This document shows, one piece after another, positions 54,418 through 64,000 of a stretch of 64,000 bases of DNA (position 1 is its first letter; each line of letters begins with the position of its first letter). A program made the position numbers and the translations under genes. The notes beneath the pieces are model-generated. The model saw only the letters and a program-made list of their open reading frames with translations, ran no database searches and had not been told where the DNA came from. Source of the DNA: Sycobia sp. Sy_11 (taxonomy: Eukaryota > Arthropoda > Insecta > Hymenoptera > Epichrysomallidae); assembly GCA_018907035.1 (NCBI GenBank), contig JACCIC010000004.1:8097001-8161000 (forward strand), in the 5' to 3' direction.

Positions 54418-54882
54418 CTACATTCTTGATAACCACTCGACCTCCACCCCCCAGCCTGAAGACACAGCTCGGGCTATACGCGCCCTCTTGACTTGAACCT
54501 GACTAGGGACCAACCTGATAGTAACACATACCCTATCGAACGAAAATTTCCTATTCAAACGTTCCTGTGAACCGTTCATGGAGACTTCAAAAATATTAAT
54601 TGTACCGTCAGCCGAAGTATGAATTATTTTTAGATATAATATAGAAGTAGAAAAAAAAACCCGGTAAAAAAGAGGAGGAAAAGGCAAAGTATTATATATG
54701 CATAGGTGCGAGAAGTAAATGACGTTTGGCCAAAATAGCAATATTCCACATAACCATACGCGCGCGCGCACACACATAAACACACACAAAATCCTTCCTT
54801 CGCCGCGAGAGGAAGCTGCAAAAATAACGTATTTATGCGCTCGTATGATATTTTCACCCCCCCCCCCTCGCGAGTGCAACAC
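54418..54882 (-). other. Unassigned 154-codon open frame
   Basis: The minus strand is open for 154 codons. The distal part (about 54420-54620) is not low-complexity and includes TSADGTINIFEVSMNGSQER and an Arg/Val-rich end before a stop. A GTATGT donor-like site follows the FSFDR codons at about 54534. The proximal part is driven by CA/TG-rich and GC-rich sequence. No family is recognised. It could be a decayed element, a real exon or chance, so it is recorded without a function. Confidence 0.2.
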
Positions 54883-54984
54883 ACGAATGACCTTCGCAAG
54901 AGCGCGTGTGCCATTATATTCCGCAACGCGGGCGCGGCCTTCAGGGCTCTCGTGGAGTTCGTTGGTTCTTTTTCGGATTACGTG

Positions 54985-54985
<1 letters not shown>

Positions 54986-55037
<52 letters not shown>
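54986..55037. repeat. (TA)n microsatellite
   Basis: About 52 bp of TA on the right side of a GC-rich patch (54740-54970) that contains a C run (54855-54867). Confidence 0.95.
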
Positions 55038-55039
<2 letters not shown>

Positions 55040-58000
55040 GCTTATTTTTGTTTGACGCAACGGAAGCACGGGACGCGTCGTCGTTTTGGGCTGCTCTTTT
55101 TTTTCTCGTATTCCCCGTCGCCAAGCCGATTTCAAGGATGGATATAGGTACAACATATCCTCAAAGTTTCTTATTTGCATAATTATATTGAAAAGCTGTT
55201 GCATTATACTTTCTTTTACAGTCATATGTGTTTATTGCGGTGTCATTCTCATTATTATAATTTAGTAAGAATATTTTGGAGCACTGCAAAAAAAAGAAAA
55301 CTCTCGAAAAGAGATTTACGTTATCGGCGGACGTGGTAAAGTAGAATGTCGGCGTGTTTGAATACGGACAGTCGGTAAACCGGGGGCGGGGGGGGAAGTG
55401 CTTTGCACGTTGCGCACGAAAAATAACAGATTACGCCACTTGTACGTGCTTACCTTTCGCGCGAACTTTTTTGGGATATATTTTGATTTTTTCCAAACAA
55501 TAAGGTCGTTCAATATGTGAATCGCATAGAATAGTAAATTTCCATTATATATAATTGATGAGAAAAAATAAACATGAATTATTATATTATTATTACGAAA
55601 GAAGAGCTTACTTTAAGAAATAATATAGAATATACTCTCAATAATTAAGATATGTAGCAGTGAACAATGGATTTTTCTTTACCAATTTCTTGATGGATAA
55701 CAAAAAAAAAACTTAAAATGCTAAAATAAATCAAATGAATGATAGTTACATGAATAACTCAATGACCCAAGTTACGTAAAATTCGTATACTTTTTTGAAT
55801 TATTTTTAATTCTATATTGTAAATACATTTAAATAAATTACTCATTATTGTTTATAGCTACGGAAAAATGTTTGTCATAAATTTAGAAATTTCGAATAAG
55901 AAAAGAAAAACTATTACTGCACGTATATAACATATGTGCGTACAATTTAATTCAGTATATATAGATTTTATCATCTTGCTCTCTCTCGCTCTCTCTCTCT
56001 CTCCCTCTCTCTATTTTCTGTTTAATATTGAGTTAATCATTTTGGCAGGTGAAGCATAATTCGTGCAAATTTAATTAAACAAATATTAAAATGATAAATT
56101 TCTACTATGAAAATGCCTCTGTAGATGAGGAATAGCCTAATACATATAAATTATATATTATTTTAAAATACAAGTGTCATAGAGTTAAGCTTTTTCTTGA
56201 AACAAGGTGATCGATACTTGATACGAAATTCTATTATATATAGATGCAATAGGCTGTAGAGGTTAAACAAAAAAGGAAAAAGCACAGCTATTCAGCTAAA
56301 TTTTATGCGTGCGTGTATGTGTATGTAGAAACACCGCATCCTTTGGATTCAAACGTCGTGAAAAAATACACATGCAATGGTAAAAATGAAAGATAATTCA
56401 AGGGAGATACTGGGAGAGAGAAAGAGGCAGAAATAATAAAGCAGTATTTATAAAATTCGGAAAATTATTCGAATAAAGAAACTTTTTTCCCAATGCCCTG
56501 AATATTTTCACTAAAAACAGGTGAAGCATAGCCCTTTGGTAAAAAAAAAATGCATCAAAATTTATACTACTATATACCTAATACACTATATTTGAGGGAA
56601 TGAAGAAAATTAATGAAAATATATATAAACAAAACGTCTTGACAAAGTTAACGAAAGTAAACTTTTGCTTCCACGCAACTGAACTGGCTCAACAATTGAA
56701 CGAAAGCAAACGCGCGTTAATATGATATTCGTCGAATTAAAGGTCAAGTCCCGTGTAAAACTCGGATGAAATAACTAAATCGATTTAACGTTTGATCGTA
56801 TGTATTACGCCTTTATATCACATCAACGAATTTGAATTTTGCTTTCTTAATAAATTTTAAAGTCTTATACTTTGATCCAGATTTGTTTCCGAAAAAAAAA
56901 CGTTTTTGAAAAAAAAATTACTCTCGTTGAAAAACTTTGTTCACCCGATGTCTAAAGTAAAATTTGGAAATAAAAAATATTACGTTTAATGTGTTTTAAA
57001 CTGTTCGACTAAAGGTGCAAAAGCATTGTTTCCATTGATCTTAATAACTCGTATATATAATATAAATACTAAGTGTGCATAACAAATTTTATATAAGTAT
57101 ATAATACTGTGTGGAAAAACTCGAATTTTCAGAGATAATAAACAAAGCCAATGCTTTTGAAGTTATAACTAAAAGAAAATTCAATTCAAAGATGATGGAT
57201 AAACATATAATCGTTCTATTTATACATTTTTCCTAATTTTGCATCATTTCCTACCATTAATTGGATGTTATTGTTATGTCGTTATTGGCATCTGCTTTTT
57301 GTTCGACAGGCATACATAACGTTTTAGCGGGCTCCTTAAAAAAAAAAAAAAAACAATTCCATTATGTTTTTCAATCGCAATGTTACGTTTTTCATATATT
57401 TTTTAATATCGCATCCCGCGTTTTTATCAAAAATAATGTGTACATGTGATTTTGAAGGAAAATATTCAGGGCAACAGAAGAAAAAAGATGTTCCGTTCTA
57501 TCAACGAATTATCAACGAATTATCAACGTTAAATAAATATATTTCTTTATTATTGTATGTCTACTTATTGCTATTTCGAAATAAAGTGAGCCATGCGCTC
57601 TCGGTGCTTTTTTTCATATACTAATTATAAAAATATATATATAATATATTGAAAAGATAGGTGATCTGTATATGTATCGGGTATTTCCTCAGCTCTCTTT
57701 TTGTCCGATGAAATGCGTTCGTATATAAATAATTGGCTATTTCTAGCCTATAAATATACGGCTTCTTCTTTAATCGACGCCTATAGACTAGATTCTAATC
57801 GGAAACTTAAAATTTCTATATTGTATATATATATTTTTTAAAATCAGTTCTGATTCATATAGATAATCATATCTGACATGTAGACAACACTATTTGGATT
57901 CTTTATAGTAGTAACGCCAAAATTTTCACTTTTCTTATATATAAAAATTAAGAACACGAGTCGCTTCCATTCTGGTCTTTTGATAAGCGGCATATTTTAT

Positions 58001-58310
58001 CATCGGTTTCGACGGTTTCCTATTATTTTTAGAATAGAATATAAATCGATTAAAAAAACAAACAAGCAAACAAAACATACAAAACGAAAACGAATGAAAA
58101 AATCTGTATAAGAGAAATACATATAAATCTTTATAAATGGTTATTCCAACAAATGGCGCTTCAATCGTCAAAGAAATCTTCGGTGGTCATTCGATAACAT
58201 TCTGAACCCATAAAGAAGTTCGCTCCAATTTAATTATATCTTCATAGTTTCCTTCAAGTTCATAAGTGAAAATTGGAGACTCTGTTTATGGGTGTGTGTT
58301 TGCAGCTCGG

Positions 58311-58368
<58 letters not shown>

Positions 58369-59140
58369 ATATTCATTCTTTCCATACAGGATGGTAACAT
58401 AGTAAGATCGATTATAGACAGAATAAGTTTCTACTAAAAATGAAATTTTACTATTCTGAAATTCTCTAGTATATAATACAATTCAATATTCAGATAATAG
58501 ACTGCAAAAAATCTAAAAAATTACTATATTTCAAAGGAAATTTTTTACAAACGAAATTTCGAAAATTTAATATTAATCGGAAAAAAAATTATTAGAAATT
58601 ATGGTAATTTTTTAAATTTTGACTGTCAAAATTTGAAATCGAAGGAATCAAATTACGACGCACTATTGTCATTTTTACTAAAAAATTTCTCCGTGCATAG
58701 TTGAGCATATATACACATTGAGATTTAATTGGACTAAGCTGCATTTTTTTCTCTATTTATTTAACTTTTTCTCAGAGTATGTACGTTCTAAATTATTGTT
58801 CTATTATTATTGATTAGTCTGATATATTTTAGATGCCAACACGTATGTCTATATAAATAGAATATAAGCAATAATTTTATGCATACGGAGTCATTATTTT
58901 CTTAACTTACTAGATTGTATTACATACAGCATCTTAATCAATTAAACACAAAGGCCAAACAATGCAAGCCCGTATTCATTGTATGAGAAACTAGTATATT
59001 ATCGCGCTGAAACGTCAGACAATCTCGATGCGTGAATCAATTTTCCGGGTCACTGGGTGGAAAGCGTATTGATGTAAAAGACTCTGTATGTAAGGCGACT
59101 AAAGATTTCTTCCTGAAGCGGATATAATGCGACGATTTTC
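55038..59140. other. AT-rich noncoding DNA with weak donor-like site
   Basis: 55300-55500 is GC-richer with a G run (55382-55396). On the minus strand CGAAAG|GTAAGC gives a good donor (intron from 55453) after a short Lys-rich open frame. CT-rich tract at 55979-56010, an 11-bp ATCAACGAATT tandem repeat at about 57500-57527, and (TA)n at 58311-58362. No gene or transposon is otherwise recognised. Confidence 0.45.
58311..58362. repeat. (TA)n microsatellite
   Basis: About 52 bp of TA with one ACA interruption near the left end. Confidence 0.95.
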
Positions 59141-59141
59141 A

Positions 59142-59409
59142 GAAATAGTACCTTTCTTCTCTCATGAGAACCGGAACCAAGTGAAGAAGGTGCGATTTAT
59201 AGGTTAGAATGAGGAAATAGTACATTTCTTACCAAGTATGGAAAGGCTTTATTTACGAAACGAGAGATTTGCGGCCCGAGGCGAAGCCGAGGGTTGTAAG
59301 GAGGTTCGTAAAAAAGCCTTCTCGTACTAGGTAAGGACTATATTTTTCCTCATGAGAACCGGAATCAAGCGGTGAAGGTGCGATTTGTAGGTTAGAATGA
59401 GGAAAAATA
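59142..59409. repeat. Composite repeat: 188-bp period with palindromic core
   Basis: A block of about 58 bp beginning CTCATGAGAACCGGAA and ending GGTTAGAATGAGGAAA occurs at 59161 and again at 59349, a spacing of 188 bp. Between the copies, 59228-59259 and 59305-59335 form an inverted repeat of about 31 bp (CTTACC...ACGAA arms). Its loop contains CCCGAGGCGAAGCCGAGGG (59275-59293), itself a CCGAGG direct duplication. GAAATAGTAC-type sequence is also duplicated at 59143 and 59214. This is about 1.4 units of a tandem or modular repeat, probably a non-autonomous element or satellite-like family. No coding capacity, family unknown. Confidence 0.7.
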
Positions 59410-62400
59410 AATTTCAGCATTTACGACGACTCGATCGGTAAAATCGATTAATACGTTTCTTTTCGAATCCAAAATCAGAATTCAATATCTTCATCTAAAG
59501 AGATCCCTGTTATGAGAATAATCAAATTCACATCGGTATCCTGACCGTTTGTCCTCAAACGTATGCAGCATAGTATACATCTAGATATAAAATAAACGCG
59601 CACAATTTTCAAACATTCGGAAGAACTGCGCGCAATATGGATCACATCCACATCTCAACTTGGATCATTCGGTCGAGTTACACAATCTTAAATCCATAGA
59701 ACGTAATATATATATATATATATGATATAATCATAGCCAATCGCAGAAACGAAAAATAAAAAAGAAACCATCGGTGCTGTACGAAACTACGGAGGTTATC
59801 GTGTTATTTTTCTCTTTTCTTCTTCTGCGTCTTCTTCAAAAACCAGAGCTCATCACATATTTTGCCCGCACGCAATCCGCGGACGAACTATATACTTACA
59901 TCATATATAGCAATAATAGGACCGTCTCCGCTCGGGTAATCACAGCTCGTCGCTTCATTAATAATACCCGCGCCTTTTGGTGTCCATCAATGAATTATTA
60001 AAAATGCAGGCTCCCTATAAACACAGCCATTTTTTTGCCTTCCACTCTTATACTTATTTGCGCGTACATTTCTTAAAATAAACCTGTGGAAAAAAACAAG
60101 CGGTATCGTTAATTAATGATTGTGATCGGTATGTATTCATGAAATATAATTATTTTTCTTTTTTTTTTTTTTTTTTATACAGACATGGAAATTTATTTTG
60201 TCAGAAGCTGGTAACTATATTTTTAATGTATTTTTAACGTTGGCATGAGAAAATTCGGTTCGGATTATCTTTTCTTGTTTTTTTTTTTTTGCATTTTAAA
60301 TAGAAAAATTAAAATATCATACTGCAATCCCTATTTATATCGTTTAATAAAAGTTTTATCATTCCTCACCAGTTAAATAAAAATTTTTTTTCCTTCGCTT
60401 TAACGATTTTATCAGTCTCGTAGTTTACTTGGTTTTTCTTTGAATCTTGATCGAAAGTCCTCACTCTTTTTTTTGTCGCTCTACTAATCCATACGTTAAA
60501 TTCTGTAAAAAAAAGTTATTAATATACCAATAAATAATTGCCGCTGTACAGACACTAAATTAATATTCATGTTTAAATTTATTGAAGTATTTTTTTTAAT
60601 TTTAAATTAAATTTTTCAGCATTACTTCCTTTACTTTTTTTCTGTATAAAAATATCTTTTATTTTTTTTTTTTTACGAAATGTTTTTGTAAAAGTCCGCG
60701 ACAACTTTTAAGGTCGTCAATTCCTTTCGACGTACGCGCGATCCGCTCCCTCGCGGAGAAACTTCGGAGACGTTTTGATCGCTAAATTAATGCAAATACT
60801 AATCACATGTATGATGAAATGAAATAACGCGGAAAATAACATTTTTTTTTCTCCACGATACAAAATCAATAATTCAATACTCATTTGACGAGGAATATTA
60901 AGCGCGAATATGCAAAAAGAACTTAAAGACACGTTGCTCGTTGGATTTCGACAAAAAACGAATGATGGTCTATATTTGCCGCGAAAGAAGAAGTTGCCCG
61001 TCTCTTGTGCTATACTTCGTCAAAAAAAAAAATAAATAAATAATCGTAATTCGTATGTAATCATATTCATGGGGCAAAAAACAGAGTTTTGCAAAAACTT
61101 AATGTACAACTAATATGCGATTGAACGAGTTTATTCCCGTAAACTATCACAGGCTATGTATATATATGATTTCGATCTTAAACTATATATACAGGGCGAT
61201 ACTGTAATTGTTTTCCTCAGTTATCTATCTCGAATCGCGGGTTATCGAGAACAAGCTTTAGGTATTGAATTTTGGAAGGGAAAAAAAAGGATTGAAATTC
61301 TCTCTCCAGACTGTTCAACCGTTTTTATTGGTATATGCCGTAGATATGCAAGGTATAATTTTGGTTTTTTTTTATTCGCAATCGGTTAGTGGATTTCTCT
61401 CAATACAATTAATTCTAATCTAAAATCGAGAATGGGAAGTGAAGCGGCAGCGTTTGTTTTTATTGTAAATTTTTTGATTAGTCGTGTGGACGTAAACGAA
61501 TAATTGCCATTTCGGCCGTCAAGATTATAACAAATAAAATCATATTGAGAAAAATGTATATTCTCTTCCACATCCGCGCCGTAGAACATCGACGATAATA
61601 TCCCTCAAGCGATTGAGTCAAATTTGAGATTTACTTTACGTAAGAAAAGTATGTAGGAAAAAATTTTCTGGAAGAAATTTTAAAGAAACCGAAAGAATTA
61701 CTAATTGCACGTTTCGGTCTTATAGTTATGCTGCTGATAATCGATTCCTGGGCGTACGACGCTTGTCAGATCGATCGAAAACTTATAATGGCAATTGAAA
61801 TAATTATGGGAGAAGGATATATTGTGCTAGAATGAAGGATTTTAAATTCTTAATCGCACGAATCTCAGCAAAATAACAAATCCGAACAATAATTAAATTC
61901 AATAAACTCACGGCTAGTACTCTATATCAGTGTGAGTGATTAACTTGTGTATTCGTATCTTTCAAATAAATTTAAAAAGGACCGAGTACTCGGGTCATTT
62001 TTCTAAATGGTATATAAAATCATGAAATATCGGTCTAATCGGGCAATTTTTCGTTTCTTCAAATCGACAGATCTTAGAAAAATTTCTACAGCTGTAAATT
62101 ATATAAGTGGAAAAATGTTATTAATTCACGTGAGTAATTAAAAATGTTCTTCGTCACGTGTATTAAAATTTCACAATTATATACTAATTATACTGGGAAG
62201 ACGAGGGGAAGAAAAATAGATTTTATGGTAAAAATATTTATTTCTCTTTTAAGATCTTTTTCCATGTGCAATATAAATTGGCAATTGTGATAATTACAAT
62301 AATTACTTGAGTTTCAAGCTAATTCGATTGTAATAGATATAAATGATTATTATAGGCCATTAATTGTATAATAAAGAAATTAAAATATTCGGTCCAAATT

Positions 62401-62930
62401 GGAAATTTGCAAGAAATGGCCAATTTTCGTACGTTACAATTATTATTAAGGATCCGGTGCATTCATTGACAAATTGCGTGTTTTATGTATTTCTCTGCGA
62501 AATAATAAGAGCATTGGCTAAGAGAGATTTTCTTCTTAGTCATGTAATGCACACTTGTAAATCCTCAATGTCGATGCATTGTCCTTCTTAATTGGCGAAT
62601 GAAAAAATAAACGCTAGTTTACTCCTTAGAGTTGTAACGGAAATATAATCCGATCGACATTCCGCATAATATAGCGCTTCGTTGTAAAATCGGCTAAAAA
62701 GGAAATTTGGAATATGGGCGGACCTTTTAAAAAGTATTCATAGGCATTGCGTTGCGAGCTCGAGCGCAATTTTATCAACAAATGCGCGGAGCGCGAAAAA
62801 TCTTTCGAAAAAAAAAAAAACAGAAAAGGAAAAAAGAAGAAAAAATGCACGTCGATCGATCGACGCTGATTCGACGAACGAATCGTTGACGGCGTATAAA
62901 ATCTCGCGCTTTGTTCGTGCGAGCGTTGCA
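59410..62930. other. AT-rich noncoding DNA
   Basis: No gene recognised. T homopolymers at 60158-60176 and 60661-60674, a 16-bp perfect palindrome CGTCGATCGATCGACG at 62850-62865, and a TATAAAA at 62895-62901 upstream of ATG 62934 are the only notable points. Confidence 0.5.
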
Positions 62931-63418
62931 GCAATGTCGTCACGACTGTACAAAAATGCTTCGATTTCTGTAGAAATACGATTGTTGATAATTTTTTTTA
63001 ATTTTAATTGGCGATTGCGAACGCGCCGCCAGGCATACGAGTGTATACGAGGAACAAGAGCTTATTCCTTCCATTTGTTTATTGTATCATTTTTTGCTTC
63101 TGTAAAAAAGTTTTTATACTTAACAATTGTACATCGATACGCTATTCTTAATCCTGATTATATATTTATGATTTTAGATTGAAATTTTGTGTCACTAGCG
63201 AATATGTAACAATAATTATCATTATACCACTATATAATCTCAACTGTGATTTATCGGTCCTTCAATTTAAAGTACATAGTCAATATAAAATATATCGTTG
63301 TCTCAGTACATTCGACTTAGAGCCGAGGATCTTAGCGATTTTTTCTATCTTGATAATTTAAAAATTCGAGAGAAAAAACTCGCACGAACAATGGAAAATG
63401 TTTTAATTTAATTTCTAG

Positions 63419-63630
63419 ACGATTGTCGAATAGGAGAATTGATTTTCTCCGGTTGGCCGTCTGAAAAAGAAACTCGAAGCACTTTTAAAACGCAGATGAG
63501 AAATTTAACAGACACCGCGAGCGCGCTCGCGCAACTTTACACGTCCATGAGTAAAAGTGCGATTACTCGTGATAATTCAACGCGAATGAAAGAAACGAAC
63601 GAAAAAACTATCCTTGAAGATCCACACACG
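63419..63630 (+). CDS. Candidate internal coding exon, possibly HAPSTR1-like
   Basis: An AG acceptor follows a T-rich tract (TTTAATTTAATTTCTAG, ending 63418). The exon is open as two nucleotides plus exactly 70 codons, ending ACACACG|GTAATC, an acceptable donor at 63631. The predicted peptide begins DCRIGELIFSGWPSEKETR and includes MRNLTDTASALAQLY. Its composition is balanced and it contains no simple repeat, unlike other open frames here. The aromatic/Met-x-N...A-x-A-[VL]-x-x-LY pattern weakly recalls the conserved repeat of the HAPSTR1/C16orf72 (UPF0472) family, but that is from memory of the motif and is tentative. Other exons of the gene are not recognised in this window; it probably continues to the right. 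Confidence 0.45.
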
Positions 63631-64000
63631 GTAATCTCGAATAACAAAAAAAAAAATGAAAATAAAAAATTCGTAATCCCCGATTTTCTTCTCCTTATCG
63701 CTATTCTCGGGCAGAAAAAAAGGAGAGAACTCTAACTTGGCTCCATTATCTCCTTTCCATAAACGACGCGACTTAATAGGAGGAGCGAACGAGCGAGGGG
63801 GGACAGAAGAGTCATGAGATACCGACGCTAACGCATCTGCGTGTGTATACATACGCACATGCGTAAATACATGTCTATAATACGTGCGTGCGTGTCCGTG
63901 TGTGGTATGCGTGTGTGCGCGTACGCGGGCGTGCATACAAAATACAGAAATGCTTCGAAAAGCGCGAGCAGCGCCGGCCGGGGCCTTTATCCCGTTCGCG
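63631..64000. other. Probable intron or noncoding end of window
   Basis: An A run (63645-63656) and a TG/CG-rich stretch (63836-63931). If the exon at 63419-63630 is real, this would be the start of its downstream intron. Confidence 0.4.

Noticed and set aside
54430..54540. Possible tRNA-like A/B boxes on the minus strand (GGTCGAGTGGTTATC and GGTTCAAGTC)
   Set aside because: The B-box-like motif lies upstream of the A-box-like motif, so the order is wrong for a tRNA or SINE.

Overview
The window looks like nuclear DNA of an insect, most likely a hymenopteran. This is inferred from the overall AT-richness, CpG-dense islands that show no CpG depletion, very abundant (TA)n, (GA)n and (CA)n microsatellites, and the transposon families present (I-clade LINE, tRNA-derived SINE, mariner). 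No bacterial operon, rRNA, CRISPR array or viral gene is visible. The sequence reads as gene-poor intergenic or long-intron DNA in which decayed mobile elements are the best supported features.

Layout. 1-10.7 kb: AT-rich DNA with CpG-rich patches (about 2.04-2.5, 5.68-6.3 and 8.1-8.3 kb) and microsatellites. 10.75-17.07 kb: a nested structure. An I-clade LINE (11588-16729) with a 9-bp target-site duplication and an internal Inr+DPE promoter sits inside a larger segment whose ends form an imperfect 13-bp inverted repeat. Both LINE ORFs are broken by nonsense codons and frameshifts. 17.1-37 kb: microsatellite-rich DNA with CpG islands at about 17.1-17.4, 25.55-25.89 and 35.6-36.0 kb. 37.98-38.69 kb: a decayed mariner transposase (minus strand). 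39.0 kb: a tRNA-like fragment. 40.16-40.36 kb: a tRNA-derived SINE with a 12-bp duplication and a tail resembling the LINE tail. 40.95-41.87 kb: a possible solo LTR. 44.33-44.62 kb: a palindromic, MITE-like element. 46.7-47.8 kb: the strongest CpG island, with a candidate short coding first exon (minus strand, 47513-47646). 52.3-53.33 kb: a 65-nt hairpin beside a second mariner fossil in which all three catalytic aspartates are replaced. 54.4-55.5 kb: GC-rich patches with weak exon candidates. 59.14-59.41 kb: a composite repeat with a 188-bp period and a palindromic core. 63.42-63.63 kb: the best candidate host coding exon (plus strand, 70 codons, with plausible splice sites).

How the parts relate. 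The LINE would have supplied endonuclease, reverse transcriptase and RNase H, and its end is similar to the SINE end, which suggests that a relative of this LINE mobilised the SINE. Both mariners are dead. Host gene content is limited to two or three tentative exons that need transcript evidence. Most long open frames here are translations of (TA)n or (GA)n repeats and were discarded.
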